NCBI GenBank assembly: GCA_002085355.1
Contig: NATN01000004.1
Coordinates: 1 to 28,691 of the forward strand
Source of the DNA: Candidatus Zhuqueibacterota bacterium 4484_87
Lineage (GTDB): Bacteria; Zhuqueibacterota; Zhuqueibacteria; Thermofontimicrobiales; Thermofontimicrobiaceae
Length of the DNA: 28,691 bases
Direction of reading: 5' to 3'
Made by a program: the position numbers and the translations under genes. Numbering within the stretch: the stretch's first letter is position 1; every line of letters begins with the position of its first letter. Below are positions 1-7,187 of the stretch, piece by piece. The notes under the pieces are model-generated. The model saw only the letters and a program-made list of their open reading frames with translations. It did not search any database and was not told the DNA's origin.

Positions 1-674
1 TGACAATCTTCACAGACAACATTCTTGCGTGTGGAATGCTCTTTGTGGGGAAAATTCACGAAAGGACCGGTAAAATAACGTGTGAAATAGACCTGCTTTT
101 CCGGTTCTTTTACTTCCCGAAATTTTGGCTTTTCGCCCGTTTCAGAAGCCAGTTTCGGGTCTTTCGCGGCATGACACACCTCGCAATTTGTTGTTTTGCT
201 CCACTCTTCATGGCAGGTGAGGCATTTGCGATGGTAGGCATTTTCGAGAAAAATCTGGCCAGGACTTTCCTGCCAGGGCAAACCTTCCAGATGACACTCC
301 CCGCACTTTTGTTTTGGTTTATCCGGTGGAATGAAGTGATGACAATCCACGCAAAACCCGGATTTCGAAGCCATGTGTACATGCTGCCGGTGGGGAAACT
401 TCACCGCTTCGTATTTTTCTTCGAGATAACCAATAACAAGTGTGTCTGGCGGTAGCTCAGATTTTTTTAATTTATGACCCTCGCCGATGAACATTTGTGG
501 GTCTAATTTTAAGCAGGGATCTTCTTGACTCGGCTCGAGGCATCCATGACAAAATGAACAGTTAAGCCCTTTCATCGATGAATGTGCTTTGCTCACTCGC
601 AATTCCTGTGCGTTCAAAGCAACCACAATGCCGAGAATCCCTAAACAAAACATCCAAAGGAATTTTTTTGCCAT
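1..674 (-). CDS. Periplasmic multiheme cytochrome c of module 1 (3' part missing)
   Basis: The ATG at 674 opens a Sec signal peptide (MAKKFLWMF, hydrophobic core, cleavage near ALNA-QE). The frame stays open to the window edge, giving about 224 residues. Five CxxCH heme motifs are complete (CSFCH, CVDCH, CGECH, CLTCH, CEVCH) and a sixth (CEDC, then a partial His) is cut by the edge. Layout and spacing match the 13-heme protein at 13382-14512, including the signature CxxCHxC followed by a second Cys in a D/E-P-C-L-K motif. It is the last gene of the receiver, ferredoxin, NrfD operon, 58 bp after NrfD. By analogy with Hmc-, Tmc- and Nhc-type complexes I infer that it takes electrons from the NrfD/ferredoxin membrane module. 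The C-terminus lies outside the window, so the final heme count is unknown. Confidence 0.9.
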   Translation of the reverse strand, partial: MAKKFLWMFCLGILGIVVALNAQELRVSKAHSSMKGLNCSFCHGCLEPSQEDPCLKLDPQMFIGEGHKLKKSELPPDTLVIGYLEEKYEAVKFPHRQHVHMASKSGFCVDCHHFIPPDKPKQKCGECHLEGLPWQESPGQIFLENAYHRKCLTCHEEWSKTTNCEVCHAAKDPKLASETGEKPKFREVKEPEKQVYFTRYFTGPFVNFPHKEHSTRKNVVCEDC

Positions 675-732
675 TTTTATTTCTCCCTTACCTTTTATGG
701 CTCGATGAATTGGATTCATTTTACATTTTACC

Positions 733-1920
733 TCAGGCTTTTTCCTGATGCGCCGGCAAAATTGGGAAAATGGTTACAAACGCTCTGTACAGAATCGCCA
801 ATGCGGAGATGAGTCCGATAGTGACCAAAAATTCCCAAATTGAGGGCACGTATTGTTTTACGGCATATTGTGGTTTATAAGCGATAAAAAAGACATTCAC
901 GCGATTGATAAGCACTCCGAAAAAGATGTAAAGGAATGATGCCCAGAACAACATTTTGGCAGATCTGCGCGCTTTCTCAAAAAGCAGGATTACCAAAGGA
1001 ATAACGATTCCCACGAAAAATTCAATAATGAACATCGTGCTTTGCAAACTTCCTTCGAACATATATCCCCATGCCTGACGAATTGTGAGATCCACAATTT
1101 TCATAATGAGGTATAAGCCCAAAGTCACTGGAATCATTCGCGCGAGTGGTGCCAACACATCGATTTCAGGTTTGCGGCCAAGAGAACGCGATGCCCACAT
1201 GGATTCGAAAATAACCATTGGAAATCCTACCGCAATCGCAGAAACTAAAAACAGCAAAGGCAAAAGCGGTGTGTACCACAATGGATGCATTTTGTAAGGA
1301 GCAATCACCATGAGATTCCCCAGCGATGATTGATGCAAGCAAGACAGTACAACGCCTAAAATAATAAAAATCCACATTATTTTTGAAAATATTTTATCAA
1401 AAAACCGCAGAATAGCATCGATCCATTTAGGAGACCGGCCGATAAATCGCTCAGTAACAACGGGAATAAATTCGATATAGAGCACTGTAAGATAAAGCAT
1501 CACGCACATGCCGACCTCGAACAAAACGGAATTTCCTTGCCACATGGAAGGCAGCAGCGGATGCCAGATATTATACCAGCGACCTAAATCAAATAACAGA
1601 CCGATTGCCACAAAAGTATATCCCAGCATTGCAGTTAAATGAGCGGGACGGCCTAATACCGCATATTTTTCTCGCCAAAAAATGTGAATCAAGGCGGCAG
1701 TGGTAAATCCGCCGGCAGCAAGAGCAACGCCAGAGGAAACATCGACGCCGATCCAGAGCCCCCACGGATATTGATTCGTGAGATTGGTGACAGCGGCTAA
1801 TCCTGCAAAAATGCGATAAATAGCAACTACAATACCAACGCCGAAAAGGAGAAAGAGAACTTTAACGCCGGGAGTCAGAAATTTATTTTCAACCGGAGCC
1901 GCTTCAACATGTCCGCTCAT
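733..1920 (-). CDS. NrfD/PsrC/HmcC-like membrane subunit, module 1
   Basis: A 395-residue polytopic protein with about eight to ten hydrophobic segments and no cofactor motif. This is the pattern of NrfD-family quinone-binding subunits (PsrC, HmcC, DsrP, ActC). The family exchanges electrons between membrane quinones and a partner ferredoxin subunit without carrying heme itself. It is clearly paralogous to 14509-15753: both share WGLWIG/WGIWIG near residue 50, an AAGGFTTAALIHIF-type helix, and VLSCLHQSSLG around the middle. The ATG overlaps the TGA of the upstream ferredoxin gene by 4 bp (ATGA), so the two are translationally coupled. The likely role is the quinone-site subunit of a quinol:cytochrome c oxidoreductase. 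Direction of electron flow cannot be told from sequence. Confidence 0.93.
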   Translation of the reverse strand: MSGHVEAAPVENKFLTPGVKVLFLLFGVGIVVAIYRIFAGLAAVTNLTNQYPWGLWIGVDVSSGVALAAGGFTTAALIHIFWREKYAVLGRPAHLTAMLGYTFVAIGLLFDLGRWYNIWHPLLPSMWQGNSVLFEVGMCVMLYLTVLYIEFIPVVTERFIGRSPKWIDAILRFFDKIFSKIMWIFIILGVVLSCLHQSSLGNLMVIAPYKMHPLWYTPLLPLLFLVSAIAVGFPMVIFESMWASRSLGRKPEIDVLAPLARMIPVTLGLYLIMKIVDLTIRQAWGYMFEGSLQSTMFIIEFFVGIVIPLVILLFEKARRSAKMLFWASFLYIFFGVLINRVNVFFIAYKPQYAVKQYVPSIWEFLVTIGLISALAILYRAFVTIFPILPAHQEKA

Positions 1921-2837
1921 TTGTCACCTCCTTCCGTTCTCCCCTTTTCTTCTTCTCTGCTTTTGAATAACCACATGATTCCTCCGAGGAAAGCGAACAG
2001 AGAAATTTCCGGGATAAAATGTTTAAAAAGTCCATGTTGTACAGGTTCAGTGTAACTCGGGATGGGACGATCTTTGAATTTCATCATATCCATTTCCCAC
2101 ATCGGTTTGCCTGACAGATACATCCAGGCCGTGCCGCCTAATTCATTCTCGCCATAGACATGATCCACATACTTGTCCGGATATTTAGCGATGCGATCAT
2201 GGGCGAGCTCAATCAATTCACTGCGTTTGCCAAAAGTGAGCGCTCCCACCGGACAGATTTCCACGCACGCTGGTTTGCCACCGTACTTTGGTAAGCGATC
2301 AAAACAAAAAGTACATTTTCTGACTTGCGGCGTCAGCGCATTTTCGTACTCATAGGTGGGAATTTGAAAAGGACATGAAGCCATACAATAGCGACACCCG
2401 ATACATTTCCAGGCATCGTAAACGACTGCACCTGTCTTTTCATCTTTTGTTAGCGCCCCGACAATACAGGCGGATACGCACGCCGGTTCAAGGCAATGCA
2501 TACACTGCACTTTTACGTAATAGGGCTTTTCGGGATTGTTGGGATCGTCGTAACCGTTCACAACTGTGTATGTTTCTGAATCCGGACGACGCATGTGACC
2601 GAAAACTGACTTGTCGTCATATTTTTCAATGGGCTGGTTTGGCAATTTGTTGTAATCCTTGCAAGCCCATTCACATTTGCGACATCCGATGCAGACGGTT
2701 GTGTCCACCAGGACCCCGTACCAATCCTCCATTTCTGACTTTGGGACCGATGCTGTGACCCTCTGGGCCGCACCGGCAACTCCCCAAGCTCCTGCAGCGG
2801 AAGTGAATTTTAGAAAGTTTCGTCTCGTCAAATCCAA
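1917..2837 (-). CDS. TAT-exported four-cluster ferredoxin subunit (HybA/DsrO/HmcB-like), module 1
   Basis: A 306-residue protein starting with a twin-arginine signal (TRRNFLKF). Four [4Fe-4S] cysteine sets are visible: C49/52/55/59, C112/115/120/124, C145/148/151/155, and C175/178/191/195. A single hydrophobic segment near residues 272-291 would anchor the C-terminus in the inner membrane. This is the architecture of HybA, DsrO and HmcB subunits, which relay electrons between a quinone-reactive NrfD protein and a periplasmic partner. An AGGAGG-type Shine-Dalgarno lies just upstream of the ATG. It overlaps the NrfD gene by 4 bp and sits 63 bp after the small receiver gene. The paralogue is at 15756-16646. 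Confidence 0.94.
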   Translation of the reverse strand: MDLTRRNFLKFTSAAGAWGVAGAAQRVTASVPKSEMEDWYGVLVDTTVCIGCRKCEWACKDYNKLPNQPIEKYDDKSVFGHMRRPDSETYTVVNGYDDPNNPEKPYYVKVQCMHCLEPACVSACIVGALTKDEKTGAVVYDAWKCIGCRYCMASCPFQIPTYEYENALTPQVRKCTFCFDRLPKYGGKPACVEICPVGALTFGKRSELIELAHDRIAKYPDKYVDHVYGENELGGTAWMYLSGKPMWEMDMMKFKDRPIPSYTEPVQHGLFKHFIPEISLFAFLGGIMWLFKSREEEKGRTEGGDK

Positions 2838-2900
2838 TTTTTGTCCTCCTCTTATTTAAAAGTATTCAAACGATTGGTTTTCCAAACATATCGACGAAAT

Positions 2901-3299
2901 CTAAGGTACTCCCCTTTCTGCTTTTAATTTGATTATATTAAAAACCGCGATTAGAGCGTCTTTGACATTTTCCTTGGTGAGAGGTGTAGAGAGAATATGA
3001 AGTACGCCTTCATTCATAATTTGGCTGCCGGTTTTTTTATCCACTGTGTCGGCGATGACAAGAAGAGGAACTCTGGGGCGCATCTGCCGGATGAGGCGAA
3101 TTGTCTTGATCGGATCGATATCAGATCTGATTCTGAAATCAAATGCTACAGCGTGATATGCCCGCTCCTGAATTGTCAACAGAAAATCTTCAAACGTCTG
3201 CTCTGCAATGACTTCAAAAGGAACTACCTGTGCAGCTTCCTGAAAAATCAGAATAGTTTGCCGGATGTTGCTCCCCAACACAATTTTCAGCGGGGTCAT
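2901..3299 (-). CDS. Stand-alone degenerate response-regulator receiver domain
   Basis: 132 residues, all of them one receiver-like fold. The aspartate in the phosphoacceptor position is present (D54 in VAFDFR), as is a Thr after strand 4 (T85). The usual acidic pair after strand 1 is replaced by Gly-Ser-Asn (9-11), and the conserved Lys before Pro is Thr105. It is therefore a divergent, possibly phosphorylation-independent receiver. It lacks an output domain. It is the first gene of module 1, with a GGGAGGAG ribosome site. Receivers of this size occur with Hmc-type operons (Rrf1 in Desulfovibrio). A role as local modulator of the flanking NtrC-type system is inference. Confidence 0.75.
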   Translation of the reverse strand: MTPLKIVLGSNIRQTILIFQEAAQVVPFEVIAEQTFEDFLLTIQERAYHAVAFDFRIRSDIDPIKTIRLIRQMRPRVPLLVIADTVDKKTGSQIMNEGVLHILSTPLTKENVKDALIAVFNIIKLKAERGVP

Positions 3300-3329
3300 A
3301 GCTCCTCCCTTGCAATTTTATTTAATATT

Positions 3330-3345
3330 ATCAAAAATTATTCCA
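3330..3345 (-). promoter_or_regulatory. Candidate sigma-54 promoter for module 1
   Basis: On the minus strand TGGAATAATTTTTGAT aligns with the -24/-12 consensus TGGCAC-N5-TTGCA. The -24 TGG and the TTG of the -12 box are kept at the right spacing, but the -12 C is A. Transcription would start near 3320, about 20 nt before the ATG at 3299. The dyads at 3443-3462 and 3534-3553 would lie about 130 and 220 bp upstream, a normal enhancer distance. The imperfect -12 box keeps this tentative. Confidence 0.38.
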
Positions 3346-3442
3346 CTAAAACACTTTTGAGGGAATTAGGAAAGCCATAACTCCTTAAAAATCAATGGGG
3401 TTTTTCTGTGAGATAACGGGAAAATTTGCAGCAGGTCGCAGA

Positions 3443-3462
3443 GTGAGACATCTATTTCTCAC
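3443..3462. promoter_or_regulatory. Perfect dyad GTGAGA-N8-TCTCAC, probable activator site
   Basis: A 6+6 bp perfect inverted repeat with an 8-bp spacer in the gap between the NtrC-type regulator gene and the operon it faces. A second copy with one mismatch lies at 3534-3553, and a lone GTGAGA half-site at 3408-3413. Size and placement fit an enhancer site for the Fis-type HTH of the adjacent regulator. Confidence 0.6.
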
Positions 3463-3533
3463 TTATTAGCAGATATTAAGGCTCAACAATCTATTTTTCC
3501 TTATCTTAACAATTATTGTAGAGGAGATACGGA

Positions 3534-3553
3534 GTGAGACACGCATTTCTCGC
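3534..3553. promoter_or_regulatory. Second dyad GTGAGA-N8-TCTCGC
   Basis: Same half-sites and spacer as 3443-3462 with one mismatch in the right arm, 91 bp away. Its right end touches the TAG stop of the regulator gene (stop at 3553-3555). A pair of sites is typical for sigma-54 activators that bind as dimers and oligomerise. Confidence 0.55.
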
Positions 3554-4956
3554 TAATTTTGACGCCATAAAGAGGGATTGAGACCATGTTTATTCAAAAG
3601 ACGGTGTAAATTTCTCCTGGTCATCTTTGATTTTTCCGCCATTTGAGTGACATTGCCATGACATTTTTTTAGTAGAGAAAGCAAGTAGGTTTTTTCAATT
3701 TCTTCAATAGCGCGCTCTTTGGCTTCGGCAAGTGGCAGAGACGTCCAATTGTTTCGATGATTGCCAGAAAGGCCAATTTTCAATATTGATGCCGGCAAAT
3801 CGCGAATAGTAATTTCTTCTCCGCGCGACAACGAGATAGCGTGTTCAATCACATTTTCCAATTCCCTGACATTTCCGGGCCAATCGTATTGCTCGAAGAG
3901 CTCCAGCACATTACTTTGAAATCTTAAAATCTCTTTAGGCGAAGATTTGATTTTTTGTTTCAAAATATATTCAGCCAAAAGTGGGATATCTTCTCGGCGC
4001 TCTCGCAATGGCGGCAGATGAATATTAACGACATTAATCCGAAAATAGAAATCGTCTCTCAAAATCCCCTGTTCTCGTGCTTTTTCCGGATCTTTGTTCG
4101 TCGCGGAAATTAATCTCACGTCCACCTGAATGAGCTCATTGCCGCCTAAATGCCTCAACTGCTGGTCCTGCAAAACCCGCAGCAATTTTGCTTGTAAAGA
4201 AACAGGCAATTCACATACCTCATCCAAAAAAAATGTACCACCATCAGCAAATTCCAGCAAACCTAATTTTCTTTTTCCAGCGCCAGTGAAGGCGCCTTTT
4301 TCATAGCCAAAAAGTTCGGCTTCGAATAAATTTTCCGGAAAAGCACTGCAATTCACCGGAACGAAAGCGTGCGTGTGTCGCGTGCTTCGGGTATGAATAC
4401 TGCGGGCTATCAATTCTTTCCCGGTGCCACTCTCACCAGTGATAAGCACATTCACATCCGAAGTAGCGATGCTCTCAATAGTTTCAAAAATTTTTCGCAT
4501 CGAAGTACTCTGTCCCACGATATTGTCGAAACCATATTTATCTTCGAGCTGCTTGAGCAAAGTCGTCCGCTCCAGGAAAAGCTTTCGCTGATTGAGTCCT
4601 TTTTTGATGACTACTTTCAGATATTCCAAATTAAACGGTTTTTCAATAAAATCAAACGCGCCTCTTTTCATTGCCTCCACCGCGCGATTGATAGTGCCAT
4701 AAGAAGTAAAAATCACCATCGGTGTAAACGGCGCGATTTGCTTTACTCTTTCCAAAATTTGCATGCCATCAATCTCTGGCATGAAAAGATCGCACAAAAT
4801 GAGGTCGAAATCCTCATGCTCCAGCAGTTTCAGCGCCAAATCACCATTATCAACCAATATGGACTTATAACCCAGGGCATCCAAAATCTTCTGACATGCA
4901 TTCAGCATATCTTTTTCATCATCGACCACCAAAATTCGCGCCTTGTTTTTCATCAT
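3553..4956 (-). CDS. NtrC-family sigma-54 response regulator (REC-AAA+-Fis HTH)
   Basis: 467 residues. The receiver has D12/D13, phosphoacceptor D56, T84 and K106. The AAA+ domain has Walker A GESGTGKE at 174-181, the sigma-54 contact loop GAFTGA at 221-226 and Walker B FFLDEV near 242-247. The Fis-type helix-turn-helix occupies the last 35 residues (GNVTQMAEKS to the end). The TGA of the upstream kinase gene overlaps this ATG by one base, so the two form a cotranscribed two-component pair. Phosphorylation by that kinase should license sigma-54 promoter opening. The dyads right after its stop codon make module 1 the most likely target. Translation may start at the first or second of two adjacent Met codons. 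Confidence 0.95.
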   Translation of the reverse strand: MMKNKARILVVDDEKDMLNACQKILDALGYKSILVDNGDLALKLLEHEDFDLILCDLFMPEIDGMQILERVKQIAPFTPMVIFTSYGTINRAVEAMKRGAFDFIEKPFNLEYLKVVIKKGLNQRKLFLERTTLLKQLEDKYGFDNIVGQSTSMRKIFETIESIATSDVNVLITGESGTGKELIARSIHTRSTRHTHAFVPVNCSAFPENLFEAELFGYEKGAFTGAGKRKLGLLEFADGGTFFLDEVCELPVSLQAKLLRVLQDQQLRHLGGNELIQVDVRLISATNKDPEKAREQGILRDDFYFRINVVNIHLPPLRERREDIPLLAEYILKQKIKSSPKEILRFQSNVLELFEQYDWPGNVRELENVIEHAISLSRGEEITIRDLPASILKIGLSGNHRNNWTSLPLAEAKERAIEEIEKTYLLSLLKKCHGNVTQMAEKSKMTRRNLHRLLNKHGLNPSLWRQN

Positions 4957-6704
4957 CAGTCATCACCCTCACTTTTCAAAGGCAAAAAAACTTCAAATTC
5001 GGATCCCTTTCCGGGCTCGCTACTGACGCTAATTTTCCCGCCGTGCCGGTGAACAATTGCCCGAGATATGGACAATCCCAACCCTGTACCTTTCCCCGGA
5101 TTTTTCGTCGTGAAAAAAGGATTAAAAATTTCAGGGAGAATCTCGGGGGGAATTCCTTCCCCAGTATCAGAAATTTTCACGCTGATGCCTGCCTCTCCCC
5201 CTCTTTCGGCAGGCTGCATCTCAATTTTAATTTCACCTTCATCTTTAATGGCATCAACCGCATTATTGAGCAAATTGATAAAAACCTGTTCCAGTTGACT
5301 CGGATCCGCCACCGGTCGCGGCAAATCCGAGGCATATTTTTTCGAAAGACGAATTTTTCGTGCCCGAAAACTATGCCCTAACAAGAAAAGACATTCTTCC
5401 ATTATTTTGGGCAAATCACAGGGAATCGGCTTAAAAGGCATATTGTGAGAATAGCTGAGCAGACGTCGCGTATAGTCGCTAATGCGCTGCGTCTGTTTTT
5501 TGATAATGCGAATTTCTTCAGAAAAATCAATGTCATTTTTCAGCTTCTTCAATTCTATGACCTGAACTTGCGCTGCGATAATGCTGGCAGGAGTATTGAT
5601 TTCATGAGCCACCGTATCAACCAATTCGCCCACAGACGCCAGCTTGGACGCCTGACAAACTTGCAGATGCAAATATTCCTTTTGCCGAATCAGTCGTTCC
5701 GCTTCATCTGTATGTATCCATTTGATGCTCAATCGGTAAAAAGCAATGACAATTAAAGCGAGAATGAAAATGACCAGCACAAAAAGCAAAGTAAATTTGC
5801 TTCTCAAAACACCAGTCACATCTGATAAATTAGAAGAGATGACAAGAGTCCAACGCGCATTTTGAATTTGTATTGGAACGTAGGACATTATTTTTCTGGG
5901 TTCGTCACCTACCGTGTATTCGCCAAAAGCAACGTCAGACGCGAGCATCCGCTTCTGCCAATTGAACGAAGCATGGCATTGCAAGCAATCCATAGAATCC
6001 TCCGCAATACTTCGCAGTACCATTTCCGGATGACGCGAATGATAAAGAAGCCTGCCGTCACTGTCCATCAGCCATGTGGACATATAACAGTCAACGCTCA
6101 GCGGAACTACATAATGTTCAACCAACCAGTTGAAACTTGCAACAACGCCGATGTAGCCAATTACTTTTTTACCCGAAACCAAGCCAGCATTTTGGGGATA
6201 CTGGGAAACAGGGAGAATGACAGAGTAGTATAGCTCCTTGTGATTTCTTTTGTTGGGAAAAACTTTTGAATACCAAGCCGCATTTATTTCTTTTCTCAAA
6301 TGAGCACGGACAGAGTCTCCCTGCACTGCATAAATATAGTCTGAGATATTTTCAGGCAAAGAAAATAATGGTCTGCAATTTTCATCAGTGATAAAAATTG
6401 CTCTGATATTGGAGCCGGCGTGAGCTTGAAAAAAATTAACCAAAAATGTCTGGTAATTTTTTTCATCCATATTTTGCAGGTATGGCGAAGTTGCCAGAAG
6501 TCTGACATCCTCGGCAATGTGTGACAAAAAATCAGTAATTCCTGAGGCGGAGATAAGAGCCATCTCTCGTTGAAGCTGTTGGTGATTGCATTTGGTTTCA
6601 TGAAGGGCGATCTGATAGATTTTCAGGAAAGAAAAAATGACTAGAAACAAACTAACTAAAGTAGCAACCACGATTCGAATTGATTGTAATCGATTCTTTT
6701 TCAT
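4956..6704 (-). CDS. Membrane sensor histidine kinase with a single periplasmic c-type heme motif
   Basis: The ATG at 6704 is chosen over an in-frame ATG at 6731: GAGG lies four bases upstream of 6704, and the membrane segment then follows directly. Numbering here is from the 6731 Met. TM1 is about 19-41, a long periplasmic Cache-like domain spans about 45-310, and TM2 is 313-333. The DHp domain has His376 (VAHEINTP), and the ATPase has NLLNNAVDAI, DTGEGIPPE and GTGLGLSIS. Inside the periplasmic domain is one CxxCH motif (C249-LQ-C-H253), the hallmark of covalent heme c, so this is probably a redox- or gas-sensing kinase. No HAMP domain is obvious. It pairs with the NtrC-type regulator that overlaps its stop codon. 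The family is clear; the ligand is unknown. Confidence 0.92.
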   Translation of the reverse strand: MKKNRLQSIRIVVATLVSLFLVIFSFLKIYQIALHETKCNHQQLQREMALISASGITDFLSHIAEDVRLLATSPYLQNMDEKNYQTFLVNFFQAHAGSNIRAIFITDENCRPLFSLPENISDYIYAVQGDSVRAHLRKEINAAWYSKVFPNKRNHKELYYSVILPVSQYPQNAGLVSGKKVIGYIGVVASFNWLVEHYVVPLSVDCYMSTWLMDSDGRLLYHSRHPEMVLRSIAEDSMDCLQCHASFNWQKRMLASDVAFGEYTVGDEPRKIMSYVPIQIQNARWTLVISSNLSDVTGVLRSKFTLLFVLVIFILALIVIAFYRLSIKWIHTDEAERLIRQKEYLHLQVCQASKLASVGELVDTVAHEINTPASIIAAQVQVIELKKLKNDIDFSEEIRIIKKQTQRISDYTRRLLSYSHNMPFKPIPCDLPKIMEECLFLLGHSFRARKIRLSKKYASDLPRPVADPSQLEQVFINLLNNAVDAIKDEGEIKIEMQPAERGGEAGISVKISDTGEGIPPEILPEIFNPFFTTKNPGKGTGLGLSISRAIVHRHGGKISVSSEPGKGSEFEVFLPLKSEGDD

Positions 6705-6731
6705 TGGCCTCGCAGGGAAAATGCTGAGCAT

Positions 6732-7130
6732 ATTTTAAACAACATCATGTATTAATAATAGTTAATAATTTTTTTTATAAATGTCAACAAAAAAGATGAT
6801 AAAATACAAAAAGGTATTAGATATTAGAAGAAATGTATGAACAACCATAATTTTCATTTGTACGCATTAAATCATTACCTTTTCAACATCCTCTTGCTCA
6901 TTATTTTGAAAACCAAATTTTAGCGTTCGTGCTTTACTGGATATCCTTGGAAATTTTGTTTTCTACACAGTCAACAACTTGACCCTTATGGCTGCATGTA
7001 TGTTAACCAATGAGCATCAATTTCCTGGCATGTGGTACGCAAGATTGAGAGACGTTATTGTGGAAAAAATATATGTATTGTTCTAAAAAATCAAATTTGA
7101 AGTGAATTAAATTCAATCTTATTCATTTAC
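6732..7130. other. Gap between kinase operon and CbcL-like gene
   Basis: AT-rich spacer. The left end carries the kinase promoter and the right end adjoins the terminator at 7131-7166. A short plus-strand open stretch near 6907-7085 has no ribosome site or recognisable protein. No further structure seen. Confidence 0.4.
6759..6787 (-). promoter_or_regulatory. Promoter of the kinase/regulator operon
   Basis: On the minus strand there is a TTGACA -35 box (6782-6787), 17 bp, then TAACTA (6759-6764). The same arrangement, TTGACATTT, an A/T run and ATTATTAACT, precedes the cytochrome gene at 27364, which supports it as a vegetative promoter of this genome. Confidence 0.5.
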
Positions 7131-7166
7131 AAAAAAAAAAGCGGCTCAATTTGTTGGCCGCTTTTT
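7131..7166 (-). terminator. Rho-independent terminator of the CbcL-like gene
   Basis: Ten-base-pair stem (7136-7145 with 7157-7166, core GCGGC/GCCGC), 11-nt loop, and on the minus strand an uninterrupted run of T after the stem. It lies about 20 bp after the stop codon at 7188. Confidence 0.85.
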
Positions 7167-7187
7167 CAATTTAAAATTCTATTAGAT

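Noticed and set aside
6907..7085. A 56-codon plus-strand open stretch that looked like a possible transposase remnant
   Set aside because: No ribosome site, no recognisable motif, no inverted repeats, and the length is not unusual by chance.
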